Positions 25,281-38,700 of a DNA stretch of 64,000 nt are shown here, one piece after another. This DNA is from Hybos culiciformis (taxonomy: Eukaryota > Arthropoda > Insecta > Diptera > Hybotidae). The position numbers and the translations under genes are program-made. The notes beneath the pieces were generated by a model, which saw only the letters and a program-made list of their open reading frames with translations, ran no database searches and was not told the DNA's origin. Numbering within the stretch: position 1 is the stretch's first letter; each line of letters opens with the position of its first letter. The DNA is taken from positions 37,937,860 through 38,001,859 of the forward strand of contig OZ023274.1 in NCBI GenBank assembly GCA_964007475.1, in the 5' to 3' direction.

Positions 25281-28200
25281 AATAATATTATTATTTTTTT
25301 TAGGTTTTTTTTCTAGTTTTATATATAAAAATTATTAAATATAAAAGTTTTGTTTTGAAGAATTTATAATTCTTGTTTATTTATTTATTTCATCCGTAAA
25401 GTCTGTCATTATTTTGTTTTTTTTTATTACTTTGTTGCAATAAACTTAGTATTAATTATTATTTTTATCATTATTAATTTTATTATCAAATTGACCTTTG
25501 TTGTGCAGAGTATATAGTAGGTTTTGGTCACCTGTCTGGGTTTCTTTGTGTTTTAAAAATATAAATAACATCTCTGAGAAAAATATAAAGTGAAAATTAC
25601 GAGTGAATAAAATATAAAAGAGATGGAAATGTAAATGGATTCAACGATATTAATACAGGATACTATAAAATAATGTCTTTGTAAGTCCTGAACTGTAACG
25701 CTAAGTAGTAATTAGATGTATGAAAATTCAATACAATAAGAGCGGGTCCAGAATCAATGTAAAATAAATATACAGACAATTAATTCGAATGAACAATACG
25801 AGCAAATAATGTAAAAATTCCAAATGAAAGTCGTTTACAGTACACTGTGATAGTCGATAGTACACTGTGAAAGTCGTTTTTACAAATAATGGATTATTAA
25901 TTTCAAGAATGTTGAACTGGGATGTTTCTATAACAGTTTACGAGAAAATAGTTACATTTAGTTACAGCCGCCCCAATTGGCTGAGAATCGTTATAAAATT
26001 AAAAAAAAAAAAAAATAAATAAAAAATAACAAATTGACATTGTAACTAAAAATTTAAATTTTTAACATATTTTTGTTATAAAAATTTTATTATAGGGAAG
26101 CTCATAAATCAAATTTATTGCCCTTTTTCAGTAATTTTATTTTCTTCTTCTTTTTCAATCTTTTTTTTTTTATTTTTATATTATAATTATTTTAAGTTTC
26201 TGTACTTTAACTGGTTATGTTAACAAAAAAAAATATTAAAAAAATAAAAAAATATGATGAAAAAAATATTAGTTTGAGAAAAATAAAAATGAATTTATTA
26301 TCTGACGATGGATTTTTGTTTTATTAAAGCATATATTTACAAAAAAAAATTTCTTACAGGATGACATGTGGACGAAATAAGAAGAAAAAAAAATTAACTT
26401 AAAAAAAATGTTTGAATAAAAAACCAAACTTGCACTTCAATGAATTTTGGCTTAACAAATTTTACCCTTTTTTTTTTTTTAGAATTGAAAAGAAAAGAAA
26501 AAAAATTGTTGAAAACAAGTGTGGATTTAAATTTTTATTAAAAAAAAATTATTCAGGGGTGGTTTAAAAACTTTCATTATTCTGTGTTATTTCAATTTAA
26601 ATTTTAAGACATTATGTAAATTGGTGACTAAGGTGAGAGCATAGGTCGGTCTTAAAGGCCGAAGTTTTTAGTTTAGAGAAAATAAAGCATATCAGTTTTT
26701 CACGCTTGCACTACCTTTTAAACTATCCTCCAAATGAAAATTTAAATGACATATAAACTAATTTGTTTTATTATAGAATTGATGAAAAAAAAAAACAAAA
26801 TATGGGTTAAAATAATAATATCCTTTTAATCCTTACTACCCTTGTAAAGAATCAATAAAGTGATTGTTTTTTTTTTCGGATTTTATTATGGATCCTATTC
26901 CATTTTTGTTTTCTCTATTACAATTAAAAAAAAAACGAAAAAAAAGGACCTGCGTACCTTTAATTGAAAGTATAATAAAATAATAAGTACTTTGAGAAGA
27001 AAAGAAAAGAAAAAAAATAAGGTTTTTTTTTTAATATTATTTTCTTTCATAAAAAGAATGTCCTTGTAAGTTTTTGTTTGAAAACTCGTTAACATGTGGT
27101 AAATTTTGAATTATGTACATTAACAAAAAAAAAATAATAAAAAAAACAATTGAAAGAAATGTAAGAATGCGCCTACCAATCTAACAAATCCATAATCACA
27201 GAAAGTTGGCTGAAATAAACGAATTATGTGGCAAGTGAATGCAAGGGAAAGGATAAAAATATATGCAGAGTGTTAGATACAGATACAATTTTCACAGAAC
27301 AATTTATTATATATGCTTAAATTTGGGAATCGTGAAAGGTCATTTAAGGAATACTGAATAAGTAAATATTTATGTTACATTGCATTGAAATTGATTTTAA
27401 TAATAATGATTGTATTATAGCTTCTAGCCATCCAAGTAAAAACAAAACATATGAAAGTACAACATTTGGAACAAAACGTTTTTTTTTTTGCAATCGCCCT
27501 GAAGAATATTTTTGTTCTTTAAAAAAAAAAAATAAATATTAAATGAAACAAAAAAAAAAAAACAAAGAATATTATTTCTTGCAATTGAATATTTTTCAAT
27601 ATTATTTTGTCAAAAATTTTATTATGTTCATTTTATTGTTATTTTGAAAATTTTTATTACAAAAAAAATATTTTTATGCTGGGTATGAAATAAATAAAGT
27701 TTGCACAAATTTTATGATTTTCTGTCATAAAATAAAAAAATTAAAAAACAATGAATGAACATGAAATCCGATATGAAAACTCGATGTTTGCATTATTATT
27801 TTGATTTTATTCAGATTTTCAGAGAGATCAAATCTAGAAAGTTTGGTTTTGGTACATACTTTTCAGATTACTTTACATACAAATATTAAACATATATATT
27901 AACACTATGTATTGTTAAAAAAAGAACATATAATTTAATTTATTTTCTTTTACTTTTTTCAGAAGTGTATTAGAAGTACAAATTTCATTTTATTTTGTAC
28001 ATTACATAGTTTGTAGTATGTATATAATAAGGAATATATACCAGATAAGAATTTCCTTCAGAGACATCTTAAAAACATTTTTTTTTTTGCTGCAGAATAA
28101 AGAATAAAATTTTCATTGCACAAAAATGATAATATTACATGATTTACATACCGGCATAATTTTTGTCAAGTACATAAAATATTATGTATATTTACACGGT

Positions 28201-30344
28201 GGTATTTTTATGTTGAAAGAAATGAGAAAAAATAATTTTTTTTCTTATGCTTCAACTGAACCAAAACGATGAAATTTTTTAAATTTTACAAAAAAAAAAA
28301 ATGAAATCAATCCTTTATATTTTGAGCTATTCAGTTTTTTAAAATATTATATTCAAAACAATTTTTGAAAACCATGAAATTAAAAAAACATCTATATAAA
28401 CATCATCAGTTAATGCTTCACAAAATAATTCTCCGTCCAGAATTAATTCAATTTTCAATTTTATCGCATAATATTTTGTAACAAGCTTATTTTATTAATT
28501 TCTCCACAGAAAAAAAAAATTATGTCATTCTTTCGTTTATGTATATATAACTAAAAAAATATATGTTTCATTTTTTATATATATATTGATGTTAATTTTT
28601 TTTGCTTTATTCACTTAAGATAAGGAAATTATTTTTTTTTTTTAACTTAGAAGCATTTATGAGATCATTTTATAATTTTTTTTTTTGTTGCAAATAAATG
28701 CAACGATCATCAATTCACTCATCGCATCTTACGTAAACCAAAAAAAAAAATAAATAAAATAAAATAAATAAAAATAAACAAATTTAATTGAAAATAAAAA
28801 ACCGCAAAAAAAAAAAATAGTAGAAAACCGCAAATGAAAAAGCATTTAATATTAAAACGTTATATACATATTCAATTTACAGTGATGCATAAATATTTTC
28901 TTTTTAATTTTTTTTTGAATAATGCATTAAAAATTTTCATTGCATAACTTTTTTTTATTTTGCTGTGCGGAGATTAAGAATTAAGCTCATTGCTTACTGG
29001 AAAATTTTTTTTTATGCAGTCGCTTGCTTGTTTTATATGATGTTTTTGTATGTGTAACATAAATGTTTCAAATGAATGACAAATTTAAATAAAATCCTTT
29101 AAAAAAGGATACATATTAGTATTTAATGGAAAATCAGATTTGATCTCCATGGTAATTGAATAAAATCGTGATTAGATAACAAAATAATAATGATTGAATC
29201 AAAAAAAAATTAAATAAAATTTTACATAATGTTTAGGAAATATCATAATAAAATTTTCTGCATAACATGACTTGACTTAAAATTCTGTTTTATGTCGAAA
29301 ATTTAATTTTTTTCAAATTTACAGTCTCACTCATTTGTTAGCTGGTCGTGATTGCTGCATATTTACCCTAATATGATAAAATTAATATGTACATTTGTAT
29401 AAGAAGTTTTATATATTCTTTTCCTTGCAACATTATATATAATTTTTTTTTGTGGTTTCAATAAACATGATACATTTAAACAAGGTGCCGAAATTATTTG
29501 TCACGGTTTTATTCATTATACACATAAAAATATTGAATATAAAAACATATCAATGAAAATAAGAAAATATATGTATTTATTATTATGTTTTTGTGAATAT
29601 TATTTAACAAAAAAAAATTACTGGATTTAAATTATATGTTTTGTTACTTTATTACATATAGAGAAGATCGAATAAATTATTTGGTAGAATATTCTGACAA
29701 TCATCTCGATTTGTGGTTTTCATGCACCATAATACTATATTCTATATGTATTTCTTTTATCTATTATTGACATGCAGCTAAAATTACTATAATACACTGC
29801 ATGAAATTAGATATATATAATTTCCCTTTTTTTTTTGATACAGGATTTGTATTTCTCATTATTGATGAAAAAACAATATTATGTTATATACATAATTCCG
29901 AATAAGTTAACGTTGTTCCTAGAACTTGCATCAAGATCTTATAATTTGGATATTATTAGCTATATTTTCTTGCTAGTATGCTCTTTTTTCGATAGAAAAA
30001 AAAAATAATAAAAATAAAAATAATACACGCTAATACAATTTTTGTTCTACTTGCACTATCGGCTTTATGCAATGATCTCATTTTCATACATGATAAGAAA
30101 AATAAATTGTTTTTCTTACTGATATGGCAGTAAAGTTCTAACATTCACTACTGTTGCAATAATAGAAAAAAAATAATATTTTTTTATGTAATTTATTTTA
30201 ACAATATTTTTCATTTACGTAAATTATACGTGCAATTATTAATTTTTTTTTAAGTTGTTATTTATGCTTTTAACAAACAAAAAAAAAAACAATTGTTAGA
30301 TTAATAAAATGGCTTTTGTTCTATATTTATCACATTTACAATTT
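25281..30344. other. A+T-rich non-coding DNA
   Basis: Apart from the direct repeat at 25839, nothing is supportable. A mixed-composition patch lies near 26620-26730 (AAGGTGAGAGC with a donor-like look, no coding frame). Confidence 0.55.
25826..25880. repeat. nested short direct repeats
   Basis: The 20-bp word AGTACACTGTGA-T/A-AGTCG-AT/TT occurs twice in tandem (25839-25858 and 25859-25878). In addition GAAAGTCGTTT brackets the unit at 25826-25836 and 25869-25879, so the arrangement could be a small insertion with an 11-bp target duplication or a replication-slippage product. Confidence 0.75.
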
Positions 30345-30347
30345 AAT

Positions 30348-30366
30348 TTTTTTTTACAGGTAAAAT
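30348..30366 (+). promoter_or_regulatory. zero-length-exon junction, recursive-splice-site-like
   Basis: TTTTTTTTTACAG is immediately followed by GTAAAA, so a complete 3' splice site abuts a 5' splice site at 30359|30360. This is the layout of the ratchet points that let very long insect introns be removed in steps. The donor half departs from the ideal GTAAGT at the last two positions. It would only matter if the window lies in a long plus-strand intron, which is unproven. Confidence 0.25.
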
Positions 30367-32984
30367 AATATGAAATTAGTAAAGATTTCTTTCAAAAAAA
30401 AAAAAAAAAATTAAAATAAAGTAACAAAAAATGAATTATGCAGGTTGCATGCATTTAATTTGATGATGTTGCAAAAGGGAAATAATTCGCCCAATTAAAA
30501 AATATTTACATGAAACAAAAAATAATACAAAAAAATTCTGTTGTTTTCATTTTGGTACGTAAATTTATATTTTATTTATTTTTTGTTTTAAATTTCTAAA
30601 AACAAAAAATGCTATTCAGGTTATAATGTAATAAATAACACAATAATTGTTAATTATATAAAAATATACAGAAAAATAAAGTTTGAATATCATTACCATT
30701 AGTCCGGAATATTTTGAGAAAAATTTTTTTTTATATTTTTTTATTTTTGAAGTTATGCCAGCAATAAATCAGTGAAAATGAAATTTTTGTCTGAATAATA
30801 ATGGCATGCGCTATGCAAAAAAAAAAAACTTGTTACAATAGTTACATTTTATTATTATAGTAAGCCAATTAAGGTAAAAATTATAATAATATTATTGAAT
30901 AGTTATTATATAGTAGTAGTACGTGAAGTTAAGGATGCAAGTATAATTATTGTATACTTATTTAATTATTTCCAGTAAGCTTTCTTTTTTAAGTAAATAC
31001 GATTATTATAAATTGAAAAGTAAACGATAATTAAAATTAAATTAAGTTTTAATTAATTGTTTTAAATTAATTCTCTGTGTGTAATACTATACTAGGTTAT
31101 ATGCAATATTCATTTATTGAACAATATTTATTATTTTTTAAATTTAATTCTTTTTCACATTAATTGTAAGTTTAAAAAGATCTATAGGCTTAAAACAAAA
31201 TTAAAAAATGTACATCTCGTATTTGCTCATCTTTAGCTAAAACTTAAATTTTATCTATTACTTTATAATTATTTATTATACAAATTGAAATATTTGCGTT
31301 TTGTATCTTAAGTTCTGTGTACCAAAAGTCACAATATTCTGTCAAGCTGGATGATCTTGATCTGTGTACATACAAAATGCATATAATTACTATGATCAGC
31401 TAAATCGTTCAAAATTTATATATTTTATACACAAAAAGGTTAAAGTTTAGATAAATAAATTGCATTTTAAATATGTACCAGAAAAGGTAAAATTAAAAAT
31501 TAAAATTCATTATTTAATGTGTATATATATTAACACAAATATGTTTAGGTTGTGATCACTTTATGACTATACAATAATAGAATATAAGAAAATGTAGTTT
31601 GTTGTATAAAAAACACAATTATATGAAAAAAAAAAAATATTAATATAAAAATACCAAAGCGTATTATTATATCATTTCAAATATATGATCACATCATGAT
31701 CAAAATAATAAAATTTTTATAATGCAGTGTATAATTTAATGAAAAATATATTTAGTGATTTTTTTTTTGTTCTTTCAGCATATATAGTTAAAAATTAAAA
31801 AAAAAGAAAAAAAGAAATAAAATGAGATCATCAGAGGAACTATTTGAGTATGTTAACTTATATGATAGTGTTATATGAAAATAAATAATTTTTTTTAAGT
31901 TCTAAAAGCAAAATTTTACTCATAATAGAAGATATATATTTTAAATGAAATATTTATTATTCTATGTCTGCGTGAAGATGGCAAGTGAGATTATTCCCTT
32001 GCCATCATTTATTTTTCAAGATCATTAAGCGCTCTTATACATAATAAATTTAATTTCAAAATATTTTCTGTAGGTCTATTCAAAAAAAAAAAAAAAACAC
32101 ATTAAAAAGTATTGCAGCACTGCTGAAAGTAGTAAGGTGAGCTTTTTTTTTTTTGTTATAAAATGTATATATATAATATATATTTTAAATTAGAACCCTA
32201 TACACTTACTACACTATATATCAATCCGGCATAACAAGATCTTAATATGAATATCAAATATAAATTTTAAAAAATCTTCACAATACTGAACGACTAACAA
32301 AATAAAATTAATAATTGACCCTCGCTATCGCCTCTTTCTTTTTTTTTTTTTTGTGTGTAAAGAAAAAGATATTTTCTTTATAATTTTTACCTACATCTAA
32401 ACATATTTAATTAAATATCATTTTAACGTATCTTTTTTTTTGACATGAAAACGCCTTTATTTTTTTTTATTTGTTATAACGTGTACCGATGATATTTTCA
32501 ATGAATGATTGAGTTTTTTTAATTTTTTTATTTTTTTCGAAAATAAACTATTTTACGCAATAAACAAGGATCTAGCCTACATTTATGTTGTATATCTTTC
32601 TAAACAGACTATACCTATATTTATAATGTATTAGATAGAAAGTAATTATTTATAAATGTTGTATGTGGTGTTTTCAAAAGAATAATAATAATAGTAAAAA
32701 AAAAAAAAAAAAAATTAAATATTTATAAGACTAATTGTCATAAAGTGAAATTATCGTTATTATTAGCATTATTAATAGGAAAAATTAAAAAAAAAAAAAA
32801 AAAAAAAACGAATATATAATACTGAAGGTATAGGTATATATGTAGACACTTTTAAAATATATGGAAAAATTAATAGACTTAAAAAATGTGTTTGAAAAGA
32901 ATTTAATGAAGGTATTTAAAGTGAAATTTATAATATATTTAATTGTATTATATACAAATATGAATAAAAAGTTTTTATTTCCAG
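30367..32984. other. A+T-rich non-coding DNA
   Basis: The only structured item seen is the hairpin at 31977. A donor-like AAG|GTGAGC lies at 32132-32140 after an unconvincing, poly(A)-bearing exon-like stretch. Confidence 0.55.
31977..32006. repeat. 9-bp stem-loop
   Basis: GATGGCAAG and CTTGCCATC form a perfect stem around a 12-nt loop. G+C-rich for this window, but short. Confidence 0.6.
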
Positions 32985-32993
32985 CTCCGCAGG
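32985..32993 (+). other. candidate 9-nt microexon
   Basis: TTTTTATTTCCAG (AG at 32983-32984) precedes CTCCGCAGG, which is followed directly by GTGAGT, a near-ideal donor. The exon would insert Leu-Arg-Arg in phase 0. Alternatively, without the donor, the frame P-Q-G-E-S-N-E-L-L-T-E-S-T-A runs on. Both splice signals are stronger than usual here, but the call rests on them alone. Confidence 0.2.
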
Positions 32994-35729
32994 GTGAGTC
33001 GAATGAATTACTCACTGAATCAACCGCATTTATTTCAACATTAATTTTTATTGCAAAATTTTTATTAAAAAATGAAACGGAGCTTAATTTTCTACTTTTT
33101 TTTTTTTAATATACGACCTACGGTGTTTTTTTTTTTTTTTTTGATATAAGACGACGATAGATTTTTCATTTTTGTAAGATTTTTACTTAAATGGTATTTC
33201 CTTTTTGTTTAGTAAGTAAAGATAAATTTTATACAAAAAATTCAAAATCCATTCAACAGAATTAATTTAAAATAAGTGCGTTTCGCGTCTTTGAGCATAA
33301 AAGGTGTGTACTTATAATGTGCCTATGATAATGAGTGTGCTTTTTTTTTCTTCTTGCTATTCTATTTCATAACAATAATTTAACAATATTAATTTTTTTT
33401 TTTTTTTTTAAGATAATAATCAGTGAAAAGGACATTGAATGGAATGGCATCAGAATTAAAGTATGCCTATAATAAAAGACCGTAATTATATTTATGAAAA
33501 TATATGTGTATATGTACATTGAAAAAATATAATTATCAATAATGCACTATTAAATTATCTAAATTAAATGAAATATTATTAAATTAAGTATATTTTTGTG
33601 GTAATTTCATGTGCATAATGTAATAATGAAGTTGAATTAAAGTAAATTGTGACAGATAGGAAAAAAAATTATTCTATGAAGAACTCAAGATATTTATGTT
33701 TAAACACTTGGACATAGATATTCAGCAAGATTTATTTTCGAAGATTTTTAGTGATTAGATTTGTTAAAGTTATTAATTTCTGATAATATTTGTTCTCTAC
33801 TTTGTATGATATGATTATGCAACTTCAAAGCGATTATTTTATTTTATGATAATTTTTTTCTTAAAATTTGAATTAAAAATATAACTTATTATGTGCAAGC
33901 ATAACTTATTATAAATTGATACGGTTGTCAGGGGAGGTATCAACTTAATCATAGTTTTTTTTTCCTTCTTATATATACAATATTTACATGCAATATATAT
34001 ATAATGATAGATTATAAAGTAGCCAAATAGCCTCAAGTTAAATGAAAAGAAAAGAAAAAAAAAATTAATTGACTTGATATCGCTGAGGAGGTAAAAATTT
34101 ACAAATTCAATTTTCCTCATTTTTTTTTTTTTTGTATGACACTAAGAAAAAATTTTTATTAAAAATAATACTTATAATATAATAAAAAAAAAATTAAATT
34201 TAAAATTGAATTTATATTACACAAGCAATATAATGGATTTCAATTTTTCTTGTTGGTTTTTATACAACAATAATATAATAATGTAAGGAATATAAAAAAT
34301 TATTGTAATTATAAAATACCGCGAGTATTTTCTTAAAAAAAAAAAAAAAAACACTAAAATAACTAAAATAAATAGTGGAATTCTTTTACAGCTGCCGCTT
34401 TGGATGAAAAAATTTTTAGTTTTTTTTTCAGCTCATTCTTCAGAATAAATAATTTTTCTAGGAAGCAAACTTATAGAATATTTTTTTAATTTTTTTTTAT
34501 TTAATATAATAATTTATTCCATTTTTAACCAGTTTTTTTTTTTTTTTCTCTACAAAACACAATTTTCACTGAAATGTTATGTTCAAAGTTCTCAAGCTTT
34601 ATTTGAGGGGCGAATTAACTGCGATAATGGAATTTTTTTTGGAATATTATTTATGTTTAGAAATAACAAAATTATTATGTTATAATGGTTGTCATAATGA
34701 CATATGACATATCAAATTTAAAATATTATTTTTTTTTATCTAATCTAAAAGCCATAAAATAGATTTTAATTTAATAGCTCAAGTTGCATATTTTCAGGCT
34801 TTAATTAAAATTAAGATTGTAGGGAATACCAAAACTAAATTAAAAGAAATACAAAAAGGAAGATCAAAAAATAAAAATATGAAAAATTTTGATTTTTAGA
34901 AATTTATTCAATTTACAAAACATATTAATTTACTATGATTTTATTTATTCATATGATCATAAAACAGCATAAAATTGCATATTATTAGGCATCAGTCAAA
35001 ATTAGGAATACCGCCGGAAAAAAATGAAGAAACATTTCATGAAAAAAATTAAGCCGAACATGCATAAAAAAATTTATCCAAAATTGACAATAAATATCTT
35101 TATGAGTAGGAAATAAAAATTTGACACAAACTTTCAAACGAATAGCAATTAATTTAAGCTTAAGTTCCAATCCCATCCTTTTTCGAGCCAACTCTTATAC
35201 GCATTTCGATATTAGAATAAAAACTTCCAATCCTATTAGCCCTTAAATTAGAATTAAAAATAAAATAAAACAAAAAATTAACAAGAATTTTTCATTAAAA
35301 TTGTAAAATTTTCCATTTGATGTATTTGTTTTTTGTTAATTTTATTATTTTATTTTTTGTATAAACAAAGAATAGCTATCATTGAGGTCAAAATCGGAAT
35401 TTCACATGAAGATTTTCTTATGTATCAGAGTAGTAAAAAAAAATGTACAAAAAATTCTCAAACTTGACATGAAAAAAAAAAAAAAAAACTAAAAATAATA
35501 AAGAAAATATTTTTGAAATGGATAATTGTAATTCGAAATATTTTATTTCACTTTGGAAAATTATAAGCAAAAAAAAAAAAATTCTACCGTAGTTAGAAAT
35601 GTGTGTATAAATAACATATACCTGTAAGAGAAAAATGTTTCACTGTAATTTATTTTTTTTATTTTTTTAATTAAATAAAAATTTCTAAGAATTCTCTTAA
35701 ATACAAAGTAATTATTTTTCTTTTTATAG
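32994..35729. other. A+T-rich non-coding DNA
   Basis: Long poly(T) runs and chance frames only. No element ends or gene-like frames are seen. Confidence 0.55.
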
Positions 35730-35779
35730 GATGTGCATTATTAATGAGAATTTTTTTCAGGTTGAATTATATTTTCAAG
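35730..35779 (+). other. candidate 50-nt exon
   Basis: The acceptor-like TTTTTCTTTTTATAG (ending 35729) is followed by 50 nt that end CAAG|GTAAAT, a good donor at 35780. A second acceptor-like TTTTTTTCAG lies inside (AG at 35759-35760), giving an alternative 19-nt version. Two frames are open across the 50 nt (M-C-I-I-N-E-N-F-F-Q or C-A-L-L-M-R-I-F-F-R). No family is recognised. Confidence 0.18.
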
Positions 35780-38700
35780 GTAAATGAATTTTTAATTTTA
35801 TTCGTAATTTTATTGGGGAAAAAAAATAAACACAATATTTATTTTCATTTTCTTTTTTTTTTATATCCATATGACCTAAAAAGGATTTTATCCAAAAGAA
35901 AAATTTATATAAATTAAATGATATTGTTGTATCAATTAAATTTACCCTATAAAATATAAAATCAAAACATTATTATTTAAAAAAAAAATTAAATATTACT
36001 AAATAATATTTATAAAAAATGTGTAAAATATACATAATATAATATCATTAGTGGCAGGCAGCAGAATATTAATTTTTAATTTTCTATATAATATAAAGAT
36101 CAATGAACCATAATTTTATTATACTAGTGAGAACAAGTTTTTTAAATTTCTACATATATATATATATAATTAACTTGTAATTCAAAGTTAAAAATCATAA
36201 ATAAGATATACAAAAAAAAGGAAGAATATTATATTATGTATTTATGTATAATGAAATAATGTTAATATCTGTCCATTATAATTATAGGATCGCATAAATT
36301 GGATAGGTTAAAAAGAGATGACTAAATGTCAATTAAGCTTTACGAATAGTTTCTGTCAATTATTCAAAACCATTTTGTTTCCAGAAATCACAGCTGGTAT
36401 ATTATAAATATATCTTATTATACGATACATATAATCTTAATTTATATATGAACTGAACCTCTAAGCCTAAAATTTTTTATTAATTAATAAAATAACTAAT
36501 AAATATCTTAACATTTTTTGTAAGTATATTCAACATAATATGTAGGTACAACAAATATTTTAATTTTAATTAAAAATTTGAAGTAAAAATTTTTCTTATG
36601 ACCTTTATAAAATTCAGTGTAGATCAAAGATTAGATATTTGGATGAGATTCAAAAAAAATAAGTAAAATAAACACAATTTTATTTCTTTTTAATTAAAAA
36701 CAAAAGAAAATTCGTATTTATATAAAAATTTTTCGTTACACTAAGATTGATGAAACAGAAGAATAAGTTACCTGCTTATATGGCCAAATGCAGAATATAA
36801 TTAAAATTAATATAGAAAATCATTTACCAATGTTAAAAAGAATCTCATTTTTTGGCGCTGAAATTTGTTTTTTAAAATTTCTTTACATAAAAATATAAAT
36901 AAAACACATAGAATTTACATATACTTATTATATGCATCACGATTAATAATTAATGAGTTTTAAGGGAACTGTATATATAAAAAAAAATATTGTTGACAAT
37001 TTTTTGTGAACAAATTCTTTTGGATTAATGAAAACCAATCAATTTGTTTGTCAAACACGTATGTTGTAAATACATACTTTCATTATGCTCGGCAATTTAT
37101 TTGGATCTAAGCATTAAGTTTTTTTTATCTTAATATATTTATGTACAATTTGCATATAAATTAGATATGTTATTTTTTTTTATAATATCAAATGCATTTT
37201 GAAATTTAATTTAATGATAGATAAATAAAAAAAAAATAAAATAAAAAATTTCACAATAAAGTCTTTTTATCGCACAATAATTAGCAATGTTGTAAATCTA
37301 AAATTATAAAATGAGTAAAAAAATAAATAAATAAACTTAAGAGTTCTTATTAAATTTTATAAAAAATTTCGCGTCATTCATGATAACGAATTAAACTAAA
37401 AATAAAAAATTATGCTGGCAATAAAAGCAAAAAATAAATGATGATTGTGGCATTTAAATGCGCAATCTCTTTTTTTTTTTTTTTAATTAAAAATCGAGCT
37501 CACATAAAAATTATGCTAAAAATTTATGAACATGTAGATTATGCCAACATTATTTGAATGTTTTACTTTGTTTGAAAAAGCGTTATACTCTTTAATAAAG
37601 ATTAGTTACTTTTGTTGATAAAAAACATGATCTAATGTTTGACCGAAAAACTTTTAATCTTGCACACATTTTTTAAGGATCATTTTTAAGTGAAATTTGA
37701 ATTTAAAAATCCAAAATTTTTCAATATAAATCCTTCAAATGCCCGTCAATTTATTGACCATTCAGTTGTATTGCATTGAATTGAATCCTTTATTACACAC
37801 TGAACTTAATTTAATTCGAGATATAGGGGAAATCATTTCATCTTAATTTTTGCTCCCACTTCCAACTACTATCAACTACAATCTACTATCAACTACAAGC
37901 GACCAAAATTAATATACAGAATTTATAAAATTGATAAATTTAGGCTTCTAGATCTAGGTAGTATATTATAAAATTAAATATCGAATAACAAAAAACCAAA
38001 ACAAAAGTTATAAAATATAATATAATTATAGTTTTTCTGATTGTGGAATTTATTTGTATCAAGCATTCCCACTTTTTTCTTATTTATAATTTCCTAGTTA
38101 TTAAAATTAATAAATTTGTATTCGAAATTCACACATCTACTTTTGTTCTTCTGGCTCTTATGTGTTTTTAAATTAAGTTCCTTCTCTAGCTTCTATATGC
38201 ATACAATAAACCTACAACACCTTAGCGAAAAACACTCAATGGTTTTTTAATTTACATAATTAAAATCACATTTTGACGAAGGCATAACTTTTGACAAACC
38301 ATTAATAACATAAATTTATTAAATTATAATATAACTTCAACCTCCACAATGATTATTTTAAAAAATATTAATATAATCCTATATATGTACCAGCTTCAAC
38401 TTAATGGCTTAATATTTTTGTTTCATCGCAAAACTATTTTCTTTTTTTTTTGTTTTTAATTCAAAAATACAAAACACAAATTTTTTAACGTATTTAATGT
38501 TCAGTCTATATTTTTTCTTTAAAAAAAAAGTGAATTGTATTTAAAAACATAAGTAATCACATAATGCAATAATAAAATGTAATAAATTATTGCGCAGAGT
38601 TTATAAATGTTTAGTTTTATTTTTATATTTTGATCAAAATTAAAAATACATAACTTCTACGTAGGTATATGAATAAATTAAATTTATTATGCACAAAAGT

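Noticed and set aside
28655..28675. TGAGATCATTTT, matching the 5' part of the bantam miRNA
   Set aside because: The match stops after about 12 nt and the upstream sequence is poly(T) with no complementary arm.
34985..35191. 68-codon minus-strand frame beginning M-A-R-K-R-M-G
   Set aside because: It looks mildly coding at its start, but the remainder is Phe/Leu-rich and nothing supports it.
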